From contig OY987303.1 of NCBI GenBank assembly GCA_963920635.1, forward strand, positions 20,624,175 through 20,688,174: 64,000 nt of DNA, in the 5' to 3' direction. Position 1 is the stretch's first letter. Every line of letters starts with the position of its first letter. This document shows, piece after piece, positions 44,454 through 56,716 of this stretch. This DNA is from Pseudeuparius sepicola (taxonomy: Eukaryota; Arthropoda; Insecta; Coleoptera; Anthribidae). The position numbers and the translations under genes are program-made. Under the pieces are notes generated by a model. The model saw only the letters and a list, made by a program, of their open reading frames with translations, had not been told where the DNA came from and searched no databases.

Positions 44454-46241
44454 TATAAAATTTAGTCCACTATTTAAACTAACTGATTTGATATTATTTA
44501 TTGTTATTTAAATCTAGGTTAAAAAGTTGTGCTTTTTTTAATAATGAATTGAAGGGTTTGGGGTGTTCAGAAATATTTTCTCAGGTAGCAAGGTCTTTTA
44601 AACAAAATTTTAATTAAAAATTTGACAAATTAAAATTGCAGAAAATAAACTAGGTACCTACCTATGGGTCTGAAAGTGGACTACGGGTGTAGATAAGTAT
44701 TACGCAGAAAACAATTTTGGCAATGTGTATAAAATCCCCCTTGTTTTCAGTTTATTCAAAAAATGTGTATGTGTGGCAAAGGTATTGGTGCAAAATTTCA
44801 ACTAAATATAGTAGATATCACCTACGATCGACAATGTAATTTCCATTGTCGACCATTATAACGCAGGGATCATCGTTCGTGATATCTATTTATCTTGAAA
44901 TTAATAAGAGTTCGTTTCTTTATTTAATGCAACTTTGTCACTCTGTTGGAACACCTACTTGTGGACATGCACGCACTTCATAACAGAGAATTTAGAATAT
45001 TTTTGTTCCAAAATTATAATGACAAACTGCACAAATTTCTGTAAACGTGTATAATACAATAAATAAATGTCACCATATATTTCATTTCTTTTTAATTTGT
45101 AATGAAATTTAGACAAGAGCATTTCAAATTCTATCATATTCGTTAAAAATTAATGTCATTATTTGTTTGTAAGGGCAAGGCAATAAATGTTCTCGGAGCG
45201 AGCCTGAACTTGTTCTGAACTATTTAATTTTTAATTGGGTTTTTCGCCACCAAACTGATTTAAAGACAACTTTTTCAAGTTGCCTCGAAAATTCATAAAT
45301 TCTTAACACCAATGAACGAAACTTTAAACGTGTAACTCAAAAAATAACTTCAACAAATTTGTTTTCTGAGCTTTCGGAGGATAAATCTTCCTCCTTTCTC
45401 AAAGATCATGTCACGTCAAAGTGAAGTGTTTGCGCCACAAATAAATTTTAGAAAATATCTAGAGCAAAGGTTTGTTCTGAACTAGTAACCGTCAATGTTA
45501 TTGGCTCCAAGAAATTCTAAAATTTAAACTAACCAATGATATTGACAGTTACTAGTTCATAACTGGTGCGGAATTGCTCCGCGAACAGAGATAAACTTTT
45601 GATTACTAGTGTTTAACCGGCCTTATAACCACCAATTACTATTTCATTACAGCATGCAATTTCATTATAAATGTAATTGCTACTACCGAACCACCTGCCA
45701 TTGAATTTCCCCTCTCCCTAAATAAAATGTAGCAAGTAATAACTTGCCGGAAAAAGGAAAACGGGAGTCCGAAGGCTTTCGCGCGTCAGAAGCAATTCCG
45801 AGGCGGGCGCAAAGCCGCCGTAGTTTTCAGAACGACAAACAAAGCGGCGGAGCTTTGACCGCGCCGACGATTACAGGACCAAGATGGAATTCCGAATGGT
45901 TATGAATTTATAGATAAAAATACAAAATTGAATTTCGTCCATATGCAACCCCGCCATACGTTCGACCTGATGGGATATTTGTATAGTTTGGAAAATATCT
46001 TTTATCGGTTTGTTTTACTAGTGTTCCTGATTATAATATTTTATTATAATTACATCCCATTTGCTATTAGCTCGTACCTCTGGCTACCCGGGTTGTAATG
46101 TTTTATTGCTCTGAAGTAGTAGCAACGTGGCATTTATACCTATCCCTTTTCTACTTACTTGATTTCTCATTATGGATACACTCTTACAAATTGTTGGCCA
46201 GACCGAGACCTATAGAACTACCAGATCAGTATAAAATAAGG
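44454..46241. other. Non-coding stretch containing the first unit of a direct duplication
   Basis: 45060-46010 is a diverged direct copy of 47380-47990. The best conserved block (45690-45890) contains acgacaaacaaagcggcgga, gcgccgacgattacagg and is GC-rich. 45500-45555 forms a loose hairpin. No exon is seen. Confidence 0.5.
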
Positions 46242-47358
46242 AAGTGGCTATTTATACGTCCAACGTATATGAAAGTCAGTATACGTCTTGCGCTCTGATT
46301 GGTGAGTTCAGTCACGTGACTTCTTTGGACGTGCATTTAGCTCCATACACGTCTGAAGTAAACTGATTTAGATACGTCGGAAGTGCATTTTTCTCAAGCA
46401 TCGTTGTAATAACGAGCGTGTATGCCCTCCTTTTTCGGCGATGGGCGCTGCGGTATGAAAAAAGTGGTAATTATTTCCAATGGTGTAACCCACCCCCGAT
46501 TTTCTTGAAATTTTGGCCCTATTTTTATCCGACATTCGGCGCCCGCCAAATGGTTAAGCCCGATTTATAAACATTGATATTTGACGTTGCCGTTTGACGT
46601 TTGAAAGTTGGACATCGAAGAACTCAAATTCCGTCAGGGATAAGGGATAACAACGGACCTCCTGGAGGTCCTTTGGGATAACCAACTATCTTTTTCCGTT
46701 TGTCGTTGCCCGTTGCCTCTCCGGCCAATGAAGTGCCTTCTTAAGGGTCACGTGGGAGGCCACATGGTTTCCCAGTATATCAGCTGATCATCTGTATTGA
46801 TTTTGTGTAATATTTTTAATATTAATTATCCAAAATAACGATACATTAGTAGTTAATAAAATGTATTTAGAGTTGCTACTTACTTTGCTCCGATGACGAT
46901 TGTTTTGTTGTTCTATGCTTTATTTTTCTGGCATTGATAACACACAGGCGTACAGAAAATTCTAAACGGAACGGAAAAAGTTTATGGAAACAGCAGCCTG
47001 CGTCAACGTCAAACGGAAACTTCAAAGTTTATAAATCTGGCATTATTACAGCGCCGAACGTCGGGCGAAAATAGGGGGTACCTAGCCAAAATTTCAAGAA
47101 AATCGAGGGTGGGTTACACAATTGGAAAGATTTACTACTTATTTTTTCATACCGCAGCGCCCATCGCCGAAAAAGGAGGGCATATACACGCTCGTTATTG
47201 CAACGATGCTTGAGAAAAATGCACTTCCGTAAATCAGTTTACTATGGACGTGTATGGAGCTAAATGCACGTCCAAAGAAGTCACGTGACTCAACTCGCCA
47301 ATCAGAGCGCAAGACGTATACCGACTTTCATATACGTCGGACGTATAAATAGCCACTT
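46242..47358. mobile_element. 1.1 kb foldback element
   Basis: aagtggctatttatacgtc starts the left arm and is mirrored at the right end. The arms (about 46242-46620 and 46990-47358) share cagtcacgtgacttctttgg and tttttcggcgatgggcgc in inverted orientation. The loop is about 350 bp. It separates the two units of the 45-48 kb direct duplication. No clear target duplication and no coding capacity. Confidence 0.75.
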
Positions 47359-49593
47359 ACATAAAATAAATAGGTCGCATACTATTTTATTTTTTAAAAT
47401 TCGTAACAGAATTTAAACAAGAGCAGCTCAAATTTGTTGAAGTTTTCCATTCCCACTTAGAATAGAAAAGTGTTAAAAATTAATATGCCTCGTTTTTTGG
47501 AAGGCAATAAATAGCTTTTAATTACTTAACCGACCGTATATCCCCCAATTACTATTTCATTACAGCAAGCAAGACGGCTATTTTGTTATAAATATAATTG
47601 CTACCCGGGCCTCTATCACCGAACTACCTGCCACCGAATTTTTCCTCTCCCTAAATAAAATGTAGCAAGTAATAACTCGCCGGAAAAAGGAAAACCTAAG
47701 GCTTTCCGCGCGCCAGAAGCAATTCCGAAGCGGGTGCAAAGCCGCCCGATAATTTTCAGAACGACAAACAAAGCGGCGGAGCTTTGATCGCGCCGACGAT
47801 TACAGGCCCAAGATGGAATTCCAAACTGTTATTACTCGTATTTATAGATAAAAATACAAAATTGAATTTCATCCATATGAAACACCGCCACACGTTCGAC
47901 CCGGTGGGGCAATCGTATATAATTTAGGACAATACCGAACGAAGCACATAAAAATATTTTATTGTTTGGGAAAGGTTTTTTATCGGTTGGTTCTAGTAAA
48001 AAAACTGATGTACCATGGGGGGTTCAGAATGAGCTCCAAATCAGTTTTCCTGGAATAGCCATTCCAACAATATTTTATTGGAGAAATAAATGAAATGCAT
48101 TTAGCGTTGGGCATTTAGTTTTATTTCAGGTCCTCGCGTAAACTTCAACTTCTTCGTAAACCAGGAATTGTCCTGGTGGAATCTCTTCTCGAAGTACTAG
48201 CCTAGGTCCTGCTGGAAAGGCTTAGTTCCGCATATATTATGTAGATATTTGTTCTTCAGGGAGGTTGACAGAGTCCTGATGACAGTACCGTTGTGAAAGT
48301 TAGATTGATCTCAACATCTCAGAGGTTTATTAAAGGGAATCCAGTGTTGAAAAATAAAAATAAAACACATCATGGACCAAATAAAACAGGAGTAGCGTTG
48401 GCTTATAAAGTAAATACAAAACTATTAAGAAACTAGTTTTCCACCCAAACAATAAAGTTGTATAATATCTATACATATACTATAAAACAAGACTACTTTC
48501 GTCCAATAACCTAAAAAATGAACATAATATACCTATAGTACTGTTTTGAAAACTGGTATAATTCCAACTAAATATTCATTACGTGATCAAAAACTTACCT
48601 GGTTCAATGTCTTCCCCTCGTAGGGCACCAATTGAAATTTTTGTCAATATCCCAAAGCACTAGGGAGCAATTTTCGGATTTCGCATTTCTTAAATTAAAG
48701 ATAAGTACTAGCCAACACAGAAATATGCTACCGCGTGTGTAAAATGTTCGTGATTAAAATACTCGACATTCTCAGTGGTTTGAGGTACAGTCCTGATCAA
48801 AAGATGCGCTGAAAGTCTAAGTTTTAAGGAATTTTTTGATACTACATTCAGTCCTGCCAGAAGAACGAATCCTTCCGGCAGTATGCTGTAAATGTCATTA
48901 ATTTTTTCTACAAAATAATGTTTAAATAAAAAATGCCAAATACAGTCGGACAGAGTAAACCGGAAGTATGGCCCTAGGTGGAATTATTCACCTATGAGAC
49001 ATGACAAATTATGTTTCCTACCTGGACGCCACGACTCTGAACTCAATGTGACCTCTATAACTAACATATGGAAGGATATTCCAGACTGTGAGTTATTAAT
49101 ACCACAAATAATTATCTACAAATACCTTGCCTCACCTTATCTCACCGAAATAGAAAGGCATCAAAACTCACGCTTATTTAAACATCGCCTTTTTATATAC
49201 CGTAACAATCAAAACGCAACACAACCGTTATAGTGTTTTCTATTATGTTTTAAACAATAAATTCTGTATTCAGTGTGAGTCGCAATACAGCAAAGTTTTG
49301 TTAGTAAACAGATAAATAATGTTGGCAGGAAAAGTTTCAATTGGAAGTTTCATCTATATCTAAAGGTATTAGTTTTGGTCTAAGGATGCAACCTTGGATG
49401 CTTCCTTGGTCTACGTTGGAGACAAGGTACCATCAGCGTAAAAGTATTCTGTACTATACGTACAACCAATCTTTACGTAATTGTTTGGTAATCTCCTATA
49501 CTTACTTGAGAAGTTTGGCAGATAAAATCTGGGACACCCTGTATTATCCAAACAACCTAACAAGAAATTAAAAATTTAAATCCATTCTAATTT
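47359..49593. other. Non-coding stretch with the second unit of the direct duplication
   Basis: 47380-47990 repeats 45060-46010 at about 80-85% by eye, with several small gaps. The rest, to 49593, is AT-rich. The 79-residue frame at 48994-49233 has no family signature. Confidence 0.45.
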
Positions 49594-49688
49594 AGGGCGA
49601 GTTTTTAAAGGCAACACAAATATGCGATAGGATCCATCAAGCCGATCACAAATGCAGAAATTTTGTAATGACTTTAAAAACTCGCCCT
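49594..49688. mobile_element. 95 bp MITE
   Basis: agggcgagtttttaaag at the left is exactly mirrored by ctttaaaaactcgccct at the right. No coding capacity, and no unambiguous target duplication (flanks aattt / taataa). Confidence 0.7.
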
Positions 49689-50940
49689 TAATAATTCACA
49701 GTTTTCTAAGGTTTCAATAAAAAAAAATTATCCACGTTGTGTAATTACCATATTTCCGAACAAATCTCCATTTTAATTTAAAACAATTTTCTCAACCTAT
49801 CGTCTCTTGTAATTCAGCTTCTTTTGGGAGCCTCATTCTAAAATTTGTTGCCCGGTAAACTCGTTCCATTACCTACTGAAAAGATCCACAGACTCCTCCT
49901 TAAAAACACTTTTTCTAGATTTTGAAAGACAACCAACAATATAATATTTTATTCCTTCTCGCTTCCTAATCATTGAATTTTAATTACCAAAGTTATCGCT
50001 TAAGTAAATGTTCGCAAATTTCAACAAACCTCGATATTATACCTGTACCGGCTGACACTATGACGACCTGCTTCGAAGAACCAAAAGGCGAGAATACCTT
50101 CGCAAGTAACGTGAGACAGAAGAGACTGACGGCGAAGTTCTGCCAAAGAACGCCGAATTCCTCTGTCTCCAACCTCACCTCCGTATATCCTTTGAAACTG
50201 CACACGCTACGAAACGTATTATGTTGACTAGGAAATACATTCCGTGTAAAGGGTAGCTGACCTTTAAACTGGTGGAATCTGAAATGATCCGGAATATGCA
50301 GATAGACGAGCAAGAACGCCATTTCAAAAATAAAGCCAATAAAGGTATGTTTTTAATAAATAATCAATAATTATTGCACGGCAGTCCATCGAACTCGATC
50401 GAGAGAGAACGATATGGAAGGTTGTAGAGCGCCCAACTTTAGGTTTGGTTAGGTTATAGTTTTAGTTTTAAGCGGAGATAATGAAAAACCCGAGATAGTT
50501 GCATGTAACGATAACAACAAAAACAACAACGGGATAGATCACAGATTAGGGAGGGTGGGTAGATACCAGTTAAGAGAAGAGAACAGGAGTGTACATGGCT
50601 GTTTCTTTGGGTGTGTAATTTAAAAGACATCGGTGGAAGTAGATCGTGCCTGGACGGCACGCTACAGAAAATCGCCATTGCAAGAACCCATTGGATAACT
50701 TCTTCACCCAGCGGTAGTTAAATAACCAGGTTGCAGCTACTCCAGCAGTCAACGTGACAGATGACGGAGAGAACCTACTGAAGAAGCAAATAATTAAGAA
50801 GATTGTTTATTCCAGCGGCAACGTCATGGACAGAAAGTAACAGTGCCAGCAGTTTACTTGACCGACGACACGGAAGTACCACTGCCGTTAGGAAGACCTA
50901 CATAACACCAAACTCAAGAGAAAACTGTAAGTTTGTCTTA
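49689..50940. other. Non-coding stretch
   Basis: 49990-50330 has overlapping frames on both strands with higher GC, but none resembles a known family or carries defensible splice sites. 50390-50460 contains ggtttggttaggtta, a word common in insect intergenic DNA. Confidence 0.4.
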
Positions 50941-50948
50941 GTATACAT

Positions 50949-51967
50949 CAGGGACTCTTTAAAATAAGGGGACCCAGCATGTCACAGTCTATCACATAGG
51001 AAAAGTGAAGCCTTGTTTTCTGTATATCTCCAAGGAGACCACATAAGTGGGCTGGTACAAGGTTATGTTATATATGTCAGTGTCCAACTGCCATCAAGTT
51101 TTATGTGACATGCCAGTGCCATAGATTCCAAAGGAGGCAAAATATTTCCCATCATAATTCACAATTTTGTCAATTTTTAAGTTTTCAAACTTCCAGATAG
51201 TCAGTTAAAGGTAATGCGGCCGCCTGTAGTAGTCCCAATAATTGCAACCAGATTTTTCTTGTCTCACCTTTAGTAATCCTGCAATTCCCATTACGTGGGC
51301 ATTACGTATAAGTAAGTAGTTCAAAACAAAAATGGTATTTCCTATATATTAAATTATTAAGCAGGTAGCTTCAGTCAGGTCTTTCTTTAAACAGTTTTTA
51401 TCTACAACTATAAGTTTATTTTACGTTTGTGAGGTACCTTGGGAGAGAAATAAAATTACAAAAATGAGCACCGAGAAAAACTACGTGACTACAAGACCTA
51501 ATCTTATTAGTCCATCCCGAAATCTGTGAAAGTTCTTTGGGTAGATACATTCAACAAGGGAAGAAAGTTCAAGTACTTACCTATTATACCTACATATTAC
51601 AAATGGTTTCAGGAACCTGGTAACAAGGTGCAATAGCGACAAATTCTCAAATAAGCAAAATCAGCACTGACTTACCTTACTTATATTACTTAAATTCCTG
51701 AAAATAATTGCAGGAAGCCAAATTCAAATATAATATAAATTTGATTCATTTGGCACTTGCCATATTCTGCGTTTGTTGACAGAACATTGTCAAGTCTAAT
51801 TTTTAGAAATCATATTAATTTTTACTAACAATCAAAGTACCTGTAATATCCATAGATTCTCCAATAAAATGGCATAGTTGGCATCATTGAGACCATTAGA
51901 ATGAGGAAAGAAACGGCCTCACTTTGGAAAGTATAATGCTGGGTCCCCTTACCTTAAAGGGTCCCTG
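50949..51967. mobile_element. hAT-type nonautonomous element, copy 2 (inverted relative to copy 1)
   Basis: 1019 bp, starts CAGGGACTCTTTAAAATAAG and ends CTTTAAAGGGTCCCTG-like, flanked by a perfect 8 bp duplication GTATACAT (50941-50948 and 51968-51975). It is closely similar to 35574-36604 along its length, and has the empty site for the mini-palindrome. Confidence 0.9.
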
Positions 51968-51975
51968 GTATACAT

Positions 51976-54081
51976 GCAGCAGATTCACGGGCAGAACTGA
52001 ACGATTTAACGGGTGTTTTCTACGTAAAATTTAACTCTACAAACGTGGGCGCGTAAAGACGATTTGACAAGCAATTTAACTGTTTGTTAATTATCTATAA
52101 GTTTTTTTTATCTAGATTGGTATTATTTCACATAGGTATATATTCAAGAACCTCAACCCTAGATAAAATATATAATGCTTTAAAAAAATCATTATAAGGT
52201 GCAGCAACGACGGCTCATGGATGGGAGCTCTTTAAATTATTTTGCATAATAAAAATTCCTTTTGCCAGATTTAAAAAAAATATATATACAGTGTGGCAAC
52301 ATTGCAAGTCTTGTGGTTTATTTGCTTCGGCCTTGCACGCCTCAGCACCTAAATTCCACATTCGTAATAAAGTTAAACGTCAGTGCCTTGGTATTCAAAT
52401 AATTGTTTATTAAGTGGTGTTATATTAAAGTAATCTTTTCATATTTTCTGTTTTGAATAGCTCCAATAAAGTAGATAGATTTTTAAAAATTATGATATGT
52501 TCACCAACCCAAAAAAAGTATGTACATCTTATCTCCGTATTTCAGTGGCGTAGGTACCTAGTTATTAATAGAGAAGAAGCAAAGATTTAATAATCCCTAT
52601 ATGAACTCGCAACGCACCCATATTTTCCATTGGTCCCTTACTACTTTGTATCATCATTAAAGAGCCGCTGTCTGTCGGAAATGCCTGCTCTAATGGTATA
52701 ATGAGAAGGGCCCGGCCATTTTTATTAAATCATAAACCCTTTATTATCGGGATTTTAGGGTCAGTAAAGTTTTTAATGCGCTTTATCTTTAGGAGGCGTT
52801 TAGTATTCCGGATTTTAGGGGAGGCGGGGAGAGAGTGAGATCGACTCTCCAATAAAATCCCAACCCAAATTACTCGGAAGTATCAAATTGTAAAGGGAAT
52901 GCGAGTGGGATTGTGGCGAATAAAATTAACTTGAACAGTTTGAAATCAATGTTGCTATCGATGGATTGAAATGAAAATAAATTATAATATTTATACAGTC
53001 TTTCAACATTAAGAACAGCTTGTAGAATGTGTTTCATTTTGACAAGTCCTCTATACTGACATCACAAGCCGAGACTATATCTTTTTCACTGGATTAATTA
53101 ATACTTTTTAACTATTTTGTCAAGGTATGAAGACTAAAAACGTTGACTGACGTATTATTAAAGACTGCTCACGGTTGTCAAGTCTGACACTTTTTTGGCT
53201 CGCCATGCGCTTTCCGGACACAAAATACAATACAAAATACATTGTTAGATATCAGCGCCATCTGTTTTCCAGAACATGAAGCTATAGCCGTGAGAAGTCT
53301 TGTAAATATGTCAGTCAACGCTAAGAATTATTATTTTATGTCGATACGATATAATTTTTCAAATAACACCCTGTGTTTGTTGTTTTTAGATTAAAATGAA
53401 AGTTTTCGCAAATACATCTTTTTTTAATATTAACATTTAAGGATACTAAAAATTTTGCCCATTATTTTGAAAACCCAATTAGGTACAAATAATTATTAGG
53501 TAGGTACTCCTGAGCCCCTAAGTAATCAGTAAGAGGAGCAACAGCTGTTTTTCTTTAAAAACTCATGGGTTATCAACTGATAAGAATGCCCGGCGATGGA
53601 ATTAACATACTTATCCCCTAGTCGTACGGAAGGCAGGAGTCTTTTTGACCAAATCATTTCATGCCGTAATAACTACTCCTGTAGCGGTGGAGACGGTTGT
53701 GGAAGGATGTGGAATGTGGAACTTTTTTTTAGTTATTTCATGACGGCTGATTCTTTCTTTATCGCCGTTAGTTATAGTGTTAAAAAAAATAGTCAGCTAC
53801 GCCGTGAAGGGTGGATTGACGTCAACTGGTGGTTTAAACTTGCAAACAAATGAATAAATCAAACGAAGTACTTTTATTTTTATGATCCAACTGATGACGA
53901 CATTTCCACTCCCACCCACAAACGTTTCCACAGCTGACGTTCACCTTACTTATCAGCCGAAGCTTATCGATGAGTTAAGCTAATAATCTAACATTATATG
54001 AAGACACAAAATGGACCCCCTATACCTTCCATACTATATTGGCTCATATAATATAATATAGTCTGATTACCACACAAAATA
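51976..54081. other. Non-coding stretch
   Basis: 52290-52395 is related to the hairpin at 37410-37527, with a diverged left half. 52610-52920 is a GC-richer unique island. The 85-residue frame at 53596-53853 has no family signature. Confidence 0.4.
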
Positions 54082-54178
54082 GTATATTTCATTAGGAGTC
54101 TGGAAATAAAGACTTTTCGGTGCGCGCGTGACAAATTCCCGTGTGAGGCGCAGCCGAACACGGGAAGTCATGCAATGA
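54082..54178 (-). repeat. ~97 bp repeat with hairpin, inverted partner at 63903-64000
   Basis: It contains ggagtctggaaataaagact, gcgcgcgtgacaaattcccg and the hairpin cccgtgtgaggcgcagccga acacggg. The copy at the right edge of the window is in the opposite orientation. Confidence 0.7.
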
Positions 54179-54271
54179 ATGGCGAAAATTTTAAAGCATT
54201 TGTTCGTGTAATATGCAGGTAAAAAGTGTGAGTCTCTCTAGCAGTAGTCCAAGTAATGTGCAACAATATCA

Positions 54272-55068
54272 GGGATTTTTACAAAAAGAAAGTTATCGGC
54301 TTTATGGGACTATAAATTTCGGCAACTGGTAATGTCATACCAACATCCAAGTTCTAATGGATGTTCCGGTGTTTTCATATTTGAATCGTTTGAGAAGGTA
54401 GACTACGACAGCTGTTTCCCCTTATTAGGTTCATCAAGGCAGCCATAACCCTCCCGAACGACTCAAACCGAAATGGTAGCAGTTATAATACTTGGACTTG
54501 CACTTGGAGGTGAGAAACCAACCAGTGGCGCCATCTAGTATCAAGCTGATAGTACCAGAGCCGAAATTTCACAAAACATAGTAAACACCAACAAGAACAA
54601 GTTAGGTTGGTGTTGAATCCAGAAAACCACAAAATAAATGTGAAGAAGAAGTGACACAGTAAACAGGTTCATTGGCCATTCACCACTGTATCTTCCAAAT
54701 TTGTGGAAATCAATAGTTCTTCGGCTATAAGAAGGTTCACAAGGATAGGGCTCGCGGTGTTTATGTTTTGTGAAATTTCTGGTACTAACAGCTTGATACT
54801 AGATGGCGCCACTGGTTGGTTTCTCACCTCCAAGTGCAAGTTACACTATTATAACTGCTACCATCTCGGTTTGAGTCGTTCGGGAGGGTTATGGCTGCCT
54901 TGATGAACCTAATAAGGGGAAACAGCTGTCGTAGTCTAGCTTCTCGAACTATTCAAATATGAAAACACTAGCACATCCATTAGAACTTGGATGTTGGTAT
55001 GGTATTACCAGTTGCCGAAATTTATAGTCCCATGAAGCCGCTAACTTTCTTTTTGTAAAAATCTATTG
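54272..55068. mobile_element. ~800 bp foldback element
   Basis: The left arm (tttacaaaaagaaagttatc ... gagggttatgg-complement ... cacttggaggtgagaaacca) is mirrored from 54800 to 55068. The loop is about 54560-54780. A single half of the same unit lies at 61690-62165. Confidence 0.7.
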
Positions 55069-55189
55069 TGGACGTAAAATTTTATCATCTTTTTAATATC
55101 AGGGATATCAACGTCATTGCTCAGAATATTGCATAAAAAAGGCAGAATTAGTCCGCTTAGCAGATAGAGATTCCACATCGTGTCTGGAC

Positions 55190-55640
55190 TACTACAAGCC
55201 GCGAGGAATGCCTATTGGTGGATATATACTCTATCTTCCTTGAAACTTATGTACTTCAGGAACTTTGTTTGTACTTTTTCAATAGCTTGAATAAGGTTGT
55301 CGTATGAAGGAGACCAGATGCTCACGGACGCGTATTTCAGCCGTGATCTCACTAATGAATAGTATAATATAATTATTGCAGCAAAGTAATCGGGTCACTA
55401 ACATTCACGGCTTTTGCGGATTATAGAGCCCAGCATTTGCAGACATTGGAAACAAGTTCACTTTATGTGATTTTGGAATGTAAGCTGGGTGTCAATCAGG
55501 ACACATAGATGGCGATAAATCGACAATCTTTCGAGAGATTCGCCTGCACATGTGTACGATGTTTCAAAGCGGTTTATCTTCTTAGAAAAGGTCATGACTT
55601 TGCATTTTTCCGGATTTGATTATAGGATAGGATTATATAT
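55190..55640 (-). pseudogene. Jockey-type LINE reverse transcriptase fragment (thumb region)
   Basis: On the minus strand, pieces of the RT thumb are readable across several frames: NPEKCKVMTFSKKINRF, then GESLERLSIYRHLCVLIDTQ, then LTFQNHI, then SVSDPITLL and LYYTIH, then SYDNLIQAIEKVQTKFLKYI. This order (KCKVMTFSR, LGVLID, LTF..HI, LYYS.V) is that of Jockey/CR1/R1-group LINEs. There are several stops and shifts. Neither endonuclease nor polymerase motifs remain. Not the same family as 18958-23466, judging by the peptide. Confidence 0.65.
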
Positions 55641-55810
55641 CTAATTCTATAATGTCCTCCAATGACAGATGTTGTTACCTGTAGGAAATGAAATGGTATA
55701 GGGTATAGATAATGCACCACATTCATTACCGCTGACAAAATTTTCATTATGCGTCCATATGAATATTATGTGTCTCGGTCATAATATATGTAGAAATATT
55801 TACTCATTAA

Positions 55811-56708
55811 TAAAGGGCGGAATATATGCATTTACTTTCAGTCGAAATATGCGCGTATATATGCATCACTTTTATTTAAAATATGCAATAATATGCATTT
55901 ATTTGGCCAAATATGCAATAATATGCATTTATATTATATGTACAAATACCTTAAAAAACACCAAAACTGATAAAAAAAAGGGTTTATTTTAAGAAAAATG
56001 AAAGGAAAACAAATACATAAAATACCTCGTAATTATAAAAACATTTTAATGTGAAATTGTATAGAAGGAATTTATGATTAAATACTTTTCAATGTTTTCC
56101 AATAAAAATCTTTGCCTTCTGTCGGTAAAAATATGTTTATATAGAGAAAAGCTTCTCTCAACATCTGCCGATGTAATAGAACAATATTTTAATTTGGGTA
56201 GTAAGGTACAAGGCCAAGGTGCAACTTCGTTGGATGATTTACCATCAAAAATACTCTTTATTGCCATTAAAGATTTGAACCCTTCAATCTTTTCTACAGT
56301 AGAGCATCTAATTTTTTTCTAACTAATACCTAAATCACCGGGAACCTTTCTACATTTAGCGGAAAATGTTTGAACAAAATCAACCGATTCGCTTAAACCT
56401 AAATTTCTACTTTCTAATGAAAGAATTATATCTGGTATAAAACTAAAATTAACTTTAATAAAAACAAGTTGGTTTGCTACACTCGCATTTTTCAGTGTTT
56501 CTTGAGAATGCACTACACACTGCGAGTTGCCTCTGGGCTCTCATAATCTTGGTTATATCTTAATCTATAAATAGGTATAGGAAAAACATGCAAATATGCA
56601 CAAAAATATAGTTTTTCCAGAAATATGCAATGTTTTGCGAAATTGAATAAAATATGCAAAAAATGCATATATGTGCAATTTGCATAATATATTATATTCC
56701 GCCCTTTA
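55811..56708 (-). mobile_element. Short hAT element with 8 bp target duplication and ATATGCA-rich ends
   Basis: 898 bp, starts TAAAGGGCGGAATAT and ends with the complement ATATTCCGCCCTTTA, flanked by CTCATTAA (55803-55810 and 56709-56716). Both subterminal regions (55826-55930 and 56585-56690) are packed with ATATGCA/TGCATAT words, likely transposase-binding repeats. It has lost most of its transposase. Confidence 0.88.
56046..56513 (-). pseudogene. hAT transposase C-terminal remnant
   Basis: hAT transposases end in a dimerisation domain. On the minus strand the frame reads VPGDLGIS, a stop (TAG at 56319-56321), then in the same frame KKIRCSTVEKIEGFKSLM, and LKYCSITSADVERSFSLYKH, IFTDRRQRFLLENIEKYLII. 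The S-x-x-VERSFS-x-YK...L..RR..F..EN.EKY pattern is the hAT dimerisation signature. About 150 of the usual 500-700 residues remain and the catalytic D/D/E positions are absent, so it cannot catalyse transposition. Two ATG-like starts inside are not real starts. Confidence 0.8.
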
Positions 56709-56716
56709 CTCATTAA

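Noticed and set aside
49973..50322. Overlapping frames on both strands, possibly the next Beat exon
   Set aside because: No Ig-domain hallmark (no C-x-W-x-C pattern) and no acceptor/donor pair with the required phase.
53596..53853. 85-codon frame with several cysteines
   Set aside because: No signal peptide, no family signature, no related sequence in the window.
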